The notes under the pieces: model-generated
What the model saw: only the letters and a program-made list of their open reading frames with translations
The model's database searches: none
What the model was told of the DNA's origin: nothing
Made by a program: the position numbers and the translations under genes
Assembly (NCBI RefSeq): GCF_024139115.2
Contig: NC_085140.1
Span: 20,765,003-20,829,002 of the forward strand
Length of the DNA: 64,000 nt
DNA from: Armigeres subalbatus
Taxonomy: Eukaryota > Arthropoda > Insecta > Diptera > Culicidae
Reading direction: 5' to 3'
Shown: piece after piece, positions 33,763-45,814 of the stretch
Numbering within the stretch: the stretch's first letter is position 1
Layout of the letters: every line of letters begins with the position of its first letter

Positions 33763-34047
33763 GGGAACTCTTCTTCTTATTGGCATTACATCCCCACACT
33801 GGGACAGAGCCGCCTCGCAGCTTAGTGTTCATTAAGCACTTCCACAGTTGTTAACTGCGAGGTTTCTTAGCCAAGTTACCATTTTTGCATTCGTAAAACA
33901 TGAGGCTAACATGATGATACGTTTATGCCCAGGGAAGTCGAGAATCCGAAAATTGCCTAGACCGGCACCGGGAATCGAACCCAGCCACCCTCAGCATGGT
34001 TTTGCTTTGTAGCCGCGCGTCTTACTGCACGGCTAAGGAGGGAACTC
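33763..34047 (-). mobile_element. tRNA-derived SINE (Feilai-like), minus orientation
   Basis: The body (33771-34039) is the reverse complement of the SINE at 16544-16815: TTCTTCTTATTGGCATTACA at its left, GGGAATCGAACCC (B box) near 33970, and CCGCACGGCTAAGGAG-like sequence at its right. GGGAACTC flanks both ends (33763-33770 and 34040-34047). A short deletion near 33945 removes part of the AATTTCCAATCC block. Confidence 0.88.
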
Positions 34048-34227
34048 ATTAGGGCTCAAACTAACCCCTAATATTGGTTCCATCATTATTGGCATGGGCG
34101 GGCACTCAATATAAGTTATAGGCACTCACGAGCTCTTACATTAACTATTAGGACAAACAGGCACTTGGGGACAAATTAGTAATAATGTTAGTAATTGTGT
34201 TAGCTGAGTAGTGCTTAGATACACATT

Positions 34228-34342
34228 CCCGAGAAGCACTATTTAGAGTATTTAGACCAATTTGGTTGCAGCAACTCATATATGACTGAATTCGATCGTA
34301 CATAGATTACAGTAACTCGTTTATGATAAGTGTGCTTCTTGG
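34228..34342. mobile_element. Short MITE, about 113 bp, copy 1
   Basis: The ends CCGAGAAGCACT and GTGTGCTTCTTGG are inverted. Between them, TTTGGTTGCAGCAACTC is shared with the copy at 54905-55011, as is the general spacing of CGTACATAGATTACAG-like and GTGTGCT motifs. I could not fix a target duplication. Confidence 0.6.
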
Positions 34343-35169
34343 TTTAGCATTTTATGTGAGTTGTTATTTGGCACTCACGAAAGCAAACGATTTTCCAGCT
34401 TAGCTTTTAGCTTTGACTGACTACACATATCTATGGTTGCTACTCCGTGATTGACCAGATCCAGTGAAATTGCTCATAAAATCAATTGAATGATAGACTG
34501 GGATTGTTCAAGTATTCTCAGTATGCAAGTTTCAGTGACTCAAATATTCAAATGATCAATAATGGCTGGCCACGTCCTTGTAGTCAGTTGGGATGAGGGA
34601 AGGAATATTTGTAGGTGATTTTTGCTATTCGAAGACCGTGTTTACCTCTGCGTCTCCACAAAAACCACAGGAAGGATTATCAGTTAGTCGGTAGGCATCG
34701 TTGGATCTGAATTCACCATGTCATTTTTTAACACAAAATTTGAACTATGATTCGTCCGCACAAAGCAGAACAAACTAAATTGCTGCACACTGTGTAGGAA
34801 CAAGATCAAACGCGTATCAATTGATTTACTTCTCGACCGCACAAAGCACAACGAAAACAGAGCGTTCAAAGTGTCGATGAACACTCCTCACCATACATGC
34901 CCGGTGGCATAGGGAACCCTTAAGGATCGCGTTTTGGACAACCGAAACGACGCGCAGCACTAACACAAGATCCTCCAAGCATTAATCAATTACCTATGCT
35001 GTCGACGAGAGAAAAAAAATCACAGGATAGATACCCGGTGGAATATCCAAACTATAGGGAATCGCGCTTTGAACACTGTACTTTACTGAGTTTTATCAGC
35101 TATCGAATAATAATCAATATTCGGGTTTCCATTCCATCTGAGAATGTTTTTTCATAAAGATCAATATTT
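34343..35169. other. No gene; inverted relative of the 4.1-4.4 kb repeat
   Basis: 34735-34880 holds two diverged CCGCACAAAGCAGAACAAA-type units, inverted relative to the tandem repeat at 4050-4450. The rest is unremarkable. Confidence 0.4.
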
Positions 35170-35524
35170 TCTGTAGAAATTTTTGCTATCTCAGTCTTGA
35201 AAACCATTAAACGATTAGCGTTTTACTCTGCCCGACGTTTCGGCCATTGGATCTGGCCTTTTTCAAGGGAAAAAATTGGTAAATCGTTTTCGTCCTAATT
35301 TACATGTCGTTCTGGGTGTCGTATGGTCATAGTATAACAAAACCACCGCAAAAAAGCCAATACTATGACCATACGACACCCAGAACGCCATGTAAATTAG
35401 GACAAAAACGATTGATCAATTTTTCCCTTGAAAAAGGCCACATCCAATGGCCGAAACATCGGGCAGAGTAAAACGCTAATCGTTGATTGGTTTTTTAAGA
35501 CTGAGATAGCTAAAATGTCTACAT
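35170..35524. mobile_element. Foldback element with about 160-bp arms and hammerhead-like motifs
   Basis: The left arm (about 35170-35330) and right arm (about 35365-35524) are close reverse complements, including GCTATCTCAGTCTT, GTTTTACTCTGCCCGACGTT and CTATGACCATACGACACCCA. A loop of about 30 bp separates them. In each arm, reading outwards from the loop, CCCTTGAAAAAGGCC and GGCCGAAACGTCGGG (GGCCGAAACATCGGG in the right arm) recall the hammerhead-ribozyme core carried by Penelope-like elements. No protein is encoded. Confidence 0.8.
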
Positions 35525-35869
35525 AAAAACTATTTCCAGTCGTTTCCAATACCAGATCAATATTTTCATGCAAGATATTTTTTAAGCTAAAACGCTTTCT
35601 TTAGTGATGGTGTAGGATTTTTACTGTCGATTGTAGCACTGTGAAGAGATTTTTAGCTATGCTTTATTTTAGTTTACATCACTGTGTAAATCACTCGAAG
35701 CTTGCATACAATGTTTACATTGATTCTCGTGCATTTTTTTTCTCTCATTCTTGACTTCTTTCGTCAAATGATCGATTATGTTAGCAGCGACAGAACGAGT
35801 TACTACACTGCAAGTAGAACAGCGTGCATTTTTTTGAGAATTTTGGAATTTAACAGGTTAGTCAGTGGT

Positions 35870-35962
35870 GTAACCTCATGATTTACCGTGAGTCGGCATC
35901 AGCAAAGAAGCTGCGAGTCAGCATTGTCCCAGTGGGGGATGTGATGCCAATGAAATGAAAAA
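35870..35962 (+). mobile_element. Truncated SINE 3' end
   Basis: CCTCATGAT followed later by CTGCGAGTCAGC, TGTCCCAGTGGGGGATGT and GATGCCAATGAAATGAAAA parallels the 3' half of the SINE at 16544-16815. The tRNA-like head is missing. It is more diverged than the full copies. Confidence 0.5.
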
Positions 35963-36364
35963 AAGCCATCCTATGCTATGCTAATCTGAGAAAATGCCAA
36001 TGTGTTGAGATCTACACCATTCTTAACCCTATACAACCTAAATTTTTGTATTCGCTAAAAATTACAATTTTGCTATTTAAAATCGATCTGGACACCTTTG
36101 GGGCAATACAAAATTTGAATTCGCGATTTTAACAATTTCACATTTTGATTTTTTAGAATTTCTTTTTATGAGTGTTTCATCCAATATAGTAATTTCCTGG
36201 ATCTATTCATCTTTTGTGACTTTTCAACATATTTAGACTTTGAAAATTCTCATTCAAAATCGACTTGTTGCTTTATTTAATTTTGATGGTTAATTTTTTT
36301 AATTTTCCGTGTAAGAATATCCTTCTGATAACATATTCGGAAATTCCTACTCCCAGAAACCTGG
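35963..36364. other. AT-rich, no gene
   Basis: AT-rich sequence with poly-T runs. No features are supported. Confidence 0.45.
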
Positions 36365-36366
36365 TA

Positions 36367-36657
36367 CCTGGTGGACCCCCGGTAATATGACCGCTTTTAA
36401 TCTGAACACTTTTTAATTTGAACCCCGTTCGTTTGAACATCGTTCAAATTAAAAATGGTTCAAACGTCATTTAACACGTGGAATCGAGAAAAGAAAAATG
36501 GAACATCGTGAAACGGAATGCAGAATCAAAACAAACCAGCCAAGAGAGCAGCCAGAAACCAGTTTTTCTGATGACAATAGAGTAACCAGAAGTTGAAATT
36601 AAAAATGAACCCCGTTAATTTGAATGAGGTACCGTTCAAATTATCGGGGGTCCACGG
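36367..36657. mobile_element. TA-flanked MITE with GGACCCCCGGTAAT ends, 291 bp
   Basis: The ends CCTGGTGGACCCCCGGTAAT and ATTATCGGGGGTCCACGG are inverted, and TA lies on both sides (36365-36366 and 36658-36659), as expected of the Tc1/mariner/pogo group. AACATCGTTCAAATTAAAAA and GGTTCAAACGTCATT are shared with the copy split at 62.93-63.36 kb. No transposase frame is present. Confidence 0.75.
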
Positions 36658-36889
36658 TATATTTCATCCGCGTAACTCCACCACAATCAATTGCTTTTCA
36701 GGGAATTTTGGGGAGCAACTCTCCCGAAAATTCTGTACAATCCGTTCTCAAATAATTCTGAAGAAATCTTTCTCCAAGAGTTCTGGGAAATATCTCTGTA
36801 GGGATTGTGACGGGTATGAAAAACCACCGAAAACACCGAAAACATCATTATTAACTAAGATCTAATAATGATGTTGAATAAAGGGGGAA

Positions 36890-37170
36890 AATGAAATACA
36901 AAACATGTTATGTTCAAGGAATGCTATGATAAGGTTTTTGCAAAACATACAGCAATTTGATCAGAGAAGAAGTTTCGTACTACATTCTCACAACTTGCTG
37001 ATAACATGTCAATGTTTGACATTTGTTTGTTTTCTTGAGATGTTTCGTTTTACATTCTCAGAACATAAAACATGTCTACAGGAAGATTTTACGAACAATG
37101 TCATAACATGTTCATTTTTTGACATTTGTTTCGTCAGAATATATACCGCAATGATAGAAGTTTAACGTAA
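36890..37170. repeat. Diverged tandem duplication, about 115 bp
   Basis: ACATTCTCACAACTTGCTGA...AACATGTCAATGTTTGACATTTGTTT and ACATTCTCAGAACATAAAAC...AACATGTTCATTTTTTGACATTTGTTT form two successive related units. There is no gene. Confidence 0.5.
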
Positions 37171-38346
37171 TTTCAACAACTCGCCATATTGCTTTTATTT
37201 TTCAGATTAGAGAATTTGTTTACATATCAATTCCAAAATTATGCTTTGGCATAGTTATATTTTTCTTCAATCAATGCGCATGAATTTAGGAGAAGTAAAA
37301 TGAAAAGTTAGCCAATGAAACATGAGCCGCATATAATGTTTCGACCGAGACTTCGAAACAAATTTGATTCATTTATTTAGTTTGTAATATTATTAAAATG
37401 GTGTTCATCATTTCATGCATGCTTGTCTTCATTCGTTTTTTGTATAAAATTTATTTCTTTGAACGTGTTGGTCAGCATTTTTGTTTTGGTATTCAATTTG
37501 ACAGAACCATGTTGAAAGTCGTTTACTGAAAACATCCTCAGTATTTAAGTTTAGTCTTGTGAATGTGCAATCAAAAACAAGGTTGCAACTGAAAAATGTT
37601 GAAAATATCGATAATTTTTGCGCTGTTTGTGTCGCGTGAAAGTAATCAAAGCAGTTTTTCATACCAAAACGTAACATACTACATTTTCTAAAGATATATT
37701 TTTTACACTCATACAACAAACCGTGTTACTTGGGAAATATATAATATAAATAAATAATAAATATAATATAAATAAATAAAGTGAATAATAATAAATACAT
37801 TGGAAATGAGTGCCAGAGTGACAGATAAGCGGAGAGTTAGCCTTCAGTTTTGTGATTTGATTTTTTGATTTCGATTTGATTTCGATTGATTTCGATTGAT
37901 GATTTCGCGGGAAGAAGTAATGGAGACGGCTGATACGGATGAAGCCGTCTCCTCCGAACCCGACATTGGCTAAGTCGGTTTGCTGTGACCGGTGTGACGC
38001 TCTCGATAGAATAAGCTCGGTCTTTCACTAAGGAGGAAGGTTAAAATCACGTTTTGTTGAGATTCTCACGCCCCAAAGTGATGGAAAGGAAAACGGGTGC
38101 ATGCAGTTGGGGCAACTACTCGAAGCTAGGTTTTAAATAAGTGGAAGGAAAAATGAGGTTGTGATTTGAAGTAAAACAAAAATGTGTTTACACATGACGA
38201 AGCGAACATTAGTGTGTGTGCGCCAAACGTCACTCATCACAATAAAGTTTGGTACACTCAGGAAAAATATGTTTGTAAAAGCAAAAGTGACACTCATTAA
38301 AAAAGATATGTGGATTCTATCAGACTAAAAAAGTAAGTGGAAGTGT
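37171..38346. other. No gene recognised
   Basis: AT-rich, with an AATAAATA run at about 37740-37800. 37870-38030 is GC-richer, without a domain in any frame. Confidence 0.4.
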
Positions 38347-38354
38347 GTCCTGTG

Positions 38355-38552
38355 AAAAGATATTTTAGTTACTAGATAAAGATTGTCGCTTCGGTTCCCT
38401 TTGTTCTGCTGTCCGGAACATGTTGGGTACCAAGCTGTCAAATCGTATGGATTTTCCTTCTTTGACATTTAGCTCCCCTATCCTCGCCAGCAAAAGATGT
38501 TCCGGACAGCGACGACAGCGACAATCTTTATCTAGTAACTAAAATATCTTTT
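38355..38552. mobile_element. hAT-like MITE, 198 bp, copy 1
   Basis: AAAAGATATTTTAGTTACTAG at the left and CTAGTAACTAAAATATCTTT at the right are inverted termini extending at least 34 bp, through GATAAAGATTGTCGC. The flanks GTCCTGTG (38347-38354) and GTTCTGTG (38553-38560) are an 8-bp duplication with one mismatch. The element is nearly identical to 62955-63152. Confidence 0.93.
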
Positions 38553-38759
38553 GTTCTGTGACACTGAAAATTGTGAAAAAATTTGAAAACAAAAATTCTA
38601 TTACACTCAAAGTATACGATACAATACGATGTTTATGAAACAGAATGATGCGAATTGAGGTAATTATTTTTTCTATCAAATTATTTTTAGAGAAGGTGTC
38701 TGATATGGTAAACTATCATTCCCCCGAGAGGGTATTCCTACAGTAATATAAGAAGAACA

Positions 38760-39905
38760 TGTAAACAAAAAGATGCGTAGAGAATAGTGTATGATTTAAA
38801 TGCAAGATTGATGCTATAGAACCTGTTATTCAGAGAAATTCAGAGTTAGAAAATGTAAACATTGAATTGCTTTGAATATTAATCATGTTTTTTCATTGAT
38901 TTGTATGCAAGAAAATGACGTTCTAGAACCTGTTAAGCTCTATCCATGCCCGCATTCCGATACGTGTTTATTTTAAGTTCAGTGTTAGAAAATGTAAGCA
39001 AACGGTAGGAATAAGTGAGCAAATAGTGACGTAGAATGTTGTTAATGGTTTTTTTCTGTTTTTTATGCAAGATTGATGTTCTAGAGCCTGGTAAGTTCTA
39101 TTCATGACTACATTCCGAGATCAGTGTTTGTTTTGAGTTCAGTGTTACAAATGTAAACAAAGAATAGGAACAAGTTAGCAAAGAGTTGCGTAGAATGTTT
39201 TATTACAGATGATTTGTATCTGATTTAGATGTAGGATTGAAGATCCAGATCCTTGTAAGCTCTATCCATGACTATCCATTACTGTTAGAAAATGTAAAAA
39301 AAGACTAGGAAAAAGTAAGTTAAGAGTTGCGTAGAATGTTGTTAATGGCTTTTTTTTTCTGATTTTGATGTAAGATCGATGTTCTAGAGCCTGGTAAGTT
39401 CTATCCATGACTGCATTCCGAGATCAGTGTTTAATTTGAGTTCAGTGTTAAAAAAATGTAAACAAAGAGTAGGAACAAGTAAGCAAAGAGTACAAAGAAC
39501 AAGTAAGCAAAGAATGGCGTAGAATGTTGTAAATAATTTTTTTTCTCCTGATGTTGATGCAAGATTGATGTTCTAGAGCCTGGTATGTTCTATCCATGGC
39601 TGCATTCCGAGATCAGTGTTTAATTTGAATTCAGTGTTAAAAAATGTAAACAAAGAGTAAGGACAAGTAAGCAAAGAGTACAAAGAACAAGTAAGCAAAG
39701 AGTTGCGTAGAATTTTGTATTACTGATATTTGATTTGAGATGCAAGATTGTTGATCCAGAGCTTGGTAAGCTCTATTCATGACTGCATTCCAGGATCAGG
39801 ATTTGTCTTGAGTTCAGTGTTAGAAATTGGCAACAAAGAGTGAGTACAAGTAAGCGAAGAGTTGCATAGAATGTTGGTAATGATTTGGTTGGAGATTCGA
39901 ATTAC
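38760..39905 (+). repeat. Tandem array, about 140-190 bp unit, about seven copies
   Basis: The landmark ATGCAAGATTGATGTTCTAG recurs at about 38799, 38904, 39066, 39229, 39369, 39557 and 39742 with variation. Each is followed by AGCCTGGTAAGTTCTATCCAT, GCATTCCGAGATCAGTGTTT, and then AATGTAAACAAAGAGTAGGA. Some units contain an extra internal repeat (AAGAACAAGTAAGCAAAGAG). Identity between units is moderate to high. There is no open frame through the array, so it is satellite-like. Confidence 0.88.
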
Positions 39906-40243
39906 GTGTTTGTGCGTGATTTTTATTTGAAATTTTGAATTGCAGGTTAGTTATGGAAGCATGATTTGAACGCTTTCTATGGAGATCGGTTTGAAACAAT
40001 GTAAAACTCATGTGGAATTATTTAACACTCATAGGTGAACAGAAAAAAAACTTGATGAGCTTATTTGTATTTTTTTTCGAATTTGTTGTGAATGTCATGA
40101 ATGTTTATTATCCTTTCAAGAATTATGAAAAGTTCTATCTTCAAGGGTTTTAGGGTCGGCCTTCTCTATTTATTCCTTGTTCTTGAATTCTATTTAGGAT
40201 TTTTTTTCTCTTTCACGTAATTCTGAATCTACAGGGAAAACTA
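39906..40243. other. No gene recognised
   Basis: AT-rich sequence with long T-runs. Nothing is assignable. Confidence 0.45.
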
Positions 40244-40251
40244 ATCCGAAC

Positions 40252-40423
40252 TATAGATAGTAGAATCTATAGATGAGCAAAAGCATGGCTGCGTCGCTTT
40301 TTTTTACCGTGCACACGCGCATATGACGTCACAGCCCTTAACATTTCCATTGAAATCGTAACGTCATGCTCGTTTGCAGACAGAGGATTTATCTCTGCTC
40401 ATTTATATATTCCACTATCTATA
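40252..40423. mobile_element. MITE with 8-bp target duplication, 172 bp
   Basis: TATAGATAGTAGAATCTATA at the left and TATATATTCCACTATCTATA-like sequence at the right are imperfect inverted ends, both followed inward by a GAGCA motif or its complement. ATCCGAAC is duplicated perfectly (40244-40251 and 40424-40431), indicating hAT-like insertion. The interior contains TGACGTCA. Confidence 0.88.
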
Positions 40424-40431
40424 ATCCGAAC

Positions 40432-43140
40432 CCCATTTTTTGCTGCATATGCCAACTGGATTAATGTTATGTACGATTATTTATATTATATATTGTATTT
40501 TTTTAACTACGTTTTTTTTATTTAATTATTATTTTAAGAAGTTGTAAAAATAATATTGCCTGATTTTCCGAAAATTGCACGCGGGGTACCCTCCAGGAAA
40601 GGTACCGCCGCGCTTTCTGCACCCAGTTTACTTGATACTTATGGGTGAATAGCATTGCGGTGTATCGTTTGGCGCGGCCGTACCTTTCGACAGTTATTCG
40701 CCGCGTGAAATTTCGTGCATGTATCCATTTGGGAACATTACAAACCCCGCGCAGTGAATCAAATCCAGAAAATCTGATAATAATATTTGCTTTTCAGTAT
40801 TTTGCGCTCGGTAATGGTGGCGTGTGTTCCCTACAGTTTGACGATCAAGAGATAGAACGCATTGGAACTCATATTTTCATAATCCTTTTTAAATATTTCC
40901 AGTTAAGTGAAAACATAGATAACATATGGAAATCTGGACTGAAGGTTTGAAGTAAGCTTCGGAAACGGATTTCATACATAATCATGTACATATAGACGTG
41001 CTACTAAGCACTATTATTTTAAGAAGACTCGCATGCACGGATTGCGGAATGAAATAAAAATATCATTCAAGTTATACAGATTTTATTTGGAATCAGCTAA
41101 CTCAATTAATGCGGAGTAAATCCAAAAGTTCAACATCAGGAGAAAAAAAAATAATAGGATCAGATAAACAACGTAAAAACTCGAGAAACAATCCACCCGT
41201 TGTTCCATTCTCTCACCACCCATATCAGGCTGACTCACAATATCTGGGAATGAATTATATATACCAGTGGGACCAGCGGCCACGAAACTAGGAATAGGAA
41301 ATTTCGCAGCTCATTCCCAGAGCTGGTTCACACACAGTAAATTGTGTCATGTGTGACATGGCATCGAGAGAAGGTTTGCGGAATAAACTCCAACCAGTGA
41401 CGGAAACAACTTTTATGATCCCGAAAACTGTGAAAGCACGGCAGGTTCAGGGCGGTAGTGGTACCGCCGTGACCATCGTGTGATGGACGAGTGAAATTTA
41501 ATTTGAAAACTTTTTGAAGTATTGGTCCTATGGTGTCAATACAAGCAAATCCCGAACGAGGGGGTGTTCATCGATATCATTTTCAGTATTGAGAATTGAT
41601 AATACTATTGATATTATTGTTTTGCTAAAGTTCAAATTTAAATTAACGTTGCAAACATAAATAGCTATGTTTGGATTTTGAATCCAATTATTAACAAAAT
41701 ATTTAAGTTTTCTAATTCTACCAATATTCTGCAAACACATTCAAATGGAGCAATACTGAGTAAATCCCACTGGAATATTGTTACAAAAGAACAAAACGGG
41801 GAAAAGAAAATTAAGCACCAAAAATTTACTGCGACCTTGGTAGTATGTATTTGCTTTCCGAGTGATTAAATGTTTTCGTCTTTTTTTTTGTTTTTCGGAG
41901 GGGAACGGTAAATAAATTCCAGTTTAGTATATTTCCTGTCAGAGCGAAACCAAAATCACATCGGAGCCAATTCGAGGTAGTGTTTCCCGAAACACGCATT
42001 TTACTGTTTGTTTACTATCCACATCATTTGTATCTGACATGGACGACGGTGCTTGAGCGCGTGTTTTTCAACGGCGGCCAATCTCGCGTGATTTTTATAA
42101 AAGACCGAAGTAATATTCATGAACAAATTTGTTCTGGGTGCTTTTTCTTGCTTGAAAGGCAACTCGGGTTTTGTTGTAATTATCTAAATTTTATTCGAAG
42201 AATCTGTTCATGTGGAAAATCCTTGGAAAAGTCCTACCTTCACTCTGTAATAATCGAGAAAGAAAACATAAGAGTTAATTTATTCCGACCATTGTTGATT
42301 CAGTCCTTTTGAGAAATTGGACAAGCCTTCATTAGTTATGTAGCACGCTATGGTAGGAATCACTTAAGTCAGGTGCCACGAGGTAAAAGGTGAGAACATA
42401 AATTTACAAAATGAATTATCAACAATGGTAAATCAGCTGAGCTGATGTAAATCGGTTCATTATAGCGTGAAATTTGGTCTACGATTTGATTTATGATCCT
42501 ACTTGTGGCCACCATTGATACTACCCAGTACATCAATATTCATTTCGATCGTAACAGATATGCTTAAAGCCGATAACTATAGAAATAATTTATTTACTCA
42601 ACTATGTTTGAAAACTAGCGTAAACATGAAATGGACCTGTTGTTAAATTGTTTGTTTATAGGCAACAGCAAAACTACATCACATGTATAGTCATTAAGCA
42701 AATAATAATAAAGAAAAATATTACATCACCTATCATACCAACTCCCGAAAGTTTTTAATAAATTTCAGTTCGTTACGATGCTACTTATACAGCATAAATT
42801 TCCCAAAATAATTGGCACAGCTCTCTCAACCGTAGAACCGCACAAAAGTTCAAATTCAGCTTCCGAAAATGCTTCAAAAACCAACGCTCGAAACCACATC
42901 GCACCCAAAACAACAACAAACTCCTTCCGAATCGCTTTCGACATAGTCGTACCCAAAAAAAATATCGAAAACATCAAACAGCAGTCCCACGCCGGACAGT
43001 GACGCAGCCTCGCATTTCACTACAAGAGCCTAGGTAAATACCTGGTCCGACTTCTAAATTCAAATCGAACACCACAAAAGCCAGGCCACAAAACAAAACA
43101 CCTGGATCACATCGTCCTGAATGCCTGAGGTCAACCACCA
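40432..43140. other. No gene recognised
   Basis: 40560-40790 is GC-richer and contains GGTACC repeats. The longest frames (40645-40950 plus, 41980-42312 plus, 42778-43002 plus) have no domains. No transposon ends were found. Confidence 0.4.
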
Positions 43141-43171
43141 AAATGGGGCTGTCGAAAAAGGGGTTGCGGTG

Positions 43172-43220
43172 GAGTATAAATAGATTCCCATTGAACGAGC
43201 CATGCTCGCTCGTTCAACGA
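43172..43220 (+). promoter_or_regulatory. TATA box next to a 10-bp perfect hairpin
   Basis: TATAAATAG at 43175-43183 is followed by TTGAACGAGC, a 7-base loop and GCTCGTTCAA (43191-43217), a perfect 10-bp inverted repeat. The flanks 43120-43350 are GC-richer and unique-looking. A promoter or a stem-loop RNA is possible, but there is no convincing initiator or exon. Confidence 0.25.
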
Positions 43221-45800
43221 CGGATCGCCTTCCACGGGGCAGATGGTTTGATAACACAACCGGCCAACGCCGCACGAACGGAGAAGTTTATCATAAATTC
43301 CGACCGAGGGGGCCGAGGTCGGTCTCCATTCGATTGACCAATCAATCAACAACCGTTGTAGAGGGCACAGTGCTCACCGCAAATGATTTCATGACGACTT
43401 TCTTTTGTTTATTTTGCCGTCTAACATTCCTGCTGCGAATTCCATCGCTTTTTTTTTGTTTGAAGAGGCCTCATGTTTCGGTGGGATGGAAATTCGGGAA
43501 TTCAAGCAGCGGAACAATTGGAGATGGCACTTTTCCAGAGTCCCTTTTTTTAATTGGTGCTTGAGAAAAATTCAAAAAATGAAAAATGATGCAACTTGAT
43601 TTACTTTTACCATCATGCTGTTTCTCCTAAATAGTTTAATGTTTGTGAAGCACATATAAGCCAGTTTACGGTTGTTGCGTTTGTATATCCTATGGTCAGC
43701 TTGAAAATATTCCTTGCCCAACTATCCACTGAATATGAATTTGAACTAGGCACCATTAGCATGGCTTTGCCATGCAACGTATTACTGGAGAATGGCTTGG
43801 GATACCGCCAAAAACTTGCTAGACCAAATTGACACACTGCTTTCTTAATATCTTCATTGAAATAGGGACTGCATCTTTTCGGCGATGTCCAGATGACATC
43901 ACCTACGGCAGCTCCTAGCAAATTTCTTTACTCTATACATGAAAAAAGCTCTGTCAGTATAGGATCACGATTGTCTGGCTAGTAAGGTGAGTGTCTAGCA
44001 TCGGTCCACTGTAGTAGTCCACGAATGGTAAAGAGCTGATATTCTCTCCTTGTCCAGCAACTCTCTTACTTTAGAGCAAAGAGTTCCTGTTTCTGCTTGT
44101 TCACGTCGAATTGTGCATTAAGGGCAACTTCACCAGTGGTCTACTCTTGGTCCAAATTTATACCATATTTGGACCAGGTCCAAATGAAAAGAAGCACCAG
44201 AATCGTTTGCACAAGTAGTCTATCTCGTTTGATGTAATTTTCTAGCGGAACATGACAGAGCGGCTGATAATTTAAACGGAAAGCAAAAATATAACTTGGA
44301 AACATGTTTCAGAAATATTAAATATTACTAAACAGAAATAGCTCAAAATAATTTTCTTAACACAAATTATGTGTTAAGCACCTCTCAAGCTATGCAAACG
44401 CACACATTAAAAATCAAAATTATGGAAGATAATTTTAGTTTGAATAGATTAGCTAGTCCTGACCTGACCAACGAAAGTAAAAACATCTCCCTCGAACAAA
44501 GGACTGTATTGTCACACATCAAACATCTTTCGGTAGTTCTACTTTCGCAGCCTCGACTGCGAGGGTAAACATCAAGCCGCCCAGCTATGGGAAAATTCAC
44601 TCACTCACACGAACCACACCGATTTAAAATCCCTATCCATCAGCGAACACACGATTGTAAAATGAATGCTACTCAACCCAACGGCGAACCAACAAACGAT
44701 TCATACCTCCTGAGTGCCCCCCAGCAAGAATAAGTGAAATCACAGATAGTGTGAAAATAAATCGAGAGATGAGAATGAACCGATGTGTAGTGAGTGCAGC
44801 AGAAAACACTGAGTTGGACTCAGAAGATTGATTCAATTTAGACTCAATGATTGGTTTTCTGGTCTGATTCTTTCTGCCGAATCCTCACTCACCACTCAAT
44901 TGCGATTCCATTCGTTTACGAATCGAATGTAAACAAATACTCGGCTATGCATTATTTTCTTTCTATCTGTGGGAAAGATTCGGTGATGAATTTTGTCTGT
45001 TTGTTTTCTGGCATGATTCGTCACTAACTGAAGCCAAACGGCAGACAATCGAAATCGAAAATTTTGGAAGGGCTCGTGTACAGTTGCCTAATTTGCGATT
45101 GTGTGTACAGGTGAGTGAAAGATTAGCGCTAAATGAACCGATTTTCCCATATCTGCGGCTGGTTAGAAAATAGAGCTGTTTGCGTTTAAAATCAAATTAC
45201 CAGCTTTTTCGGTGGGTACGATTTTTGTAAATTCTATGTTTTGTGACTGTTGCAATTACCCGAGGAGCAATATGTGTATTTTACTCGAGACGCATAATAA
45301 TTTAACTAAATATAATCGTGCATCGGATACATTTCAAAAGTTATCTGCAAGTAAAATGGACAAAAATATGTCCAGACTTTTTTCAACATACTGTGGTGAA
45401 TTGTAAAACAGGGGCAGCAATGTGCATCTTGAATCGATTCGAGCAAACCATGTTAAATGTCGTATATAAAAGCTGTCGAGTCAAGAAGCGCATTGGAACA
45501 CCAGTTTTCAACTAAGCTAAATAATCATCTCTGTCTAATCTAGACAAAGAATTAATTTTTCGGAAGCAAATTGTGTTCTCCCTCTCTGCTTTCCTTTTGA
45601 ACTTTTTTATTTTATCAGATTTATAAATATATCAAGTTTCTGATAGTAATAAGTAACAAGTGGAACAAATTAATGTGAACAAAATAATTGTAATTCAATG
45701 TGTTATGGAATGTAGTATGGTCAAAATTTATAAATTCCTACGGTGTTAGGTACAAATGGCTTTTATAGTTCAGCTATCTGCTACAATAAATGGATGTGAA
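43221..45800. other. No gene recognised
   Basis: A 102-codon minus frame at 43613-43921 is the most protein-like but matches nothing that I know. 44148-44178 contains a perfect 10-bp inverted repeat TGGTCCAAAT/ATTTGGACCA. TATATAAAAG at 45463-45472 resembles a TATA box without further support. Confidence 0.35.
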
Positions 45801-45814
45801 ATTAAATTTTGTAA

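Noticed and set aside
42765..43002. Overlapping frames on both strands
   Set aside because: Short, no domains, open on both strands at once; no splice or promoter support.
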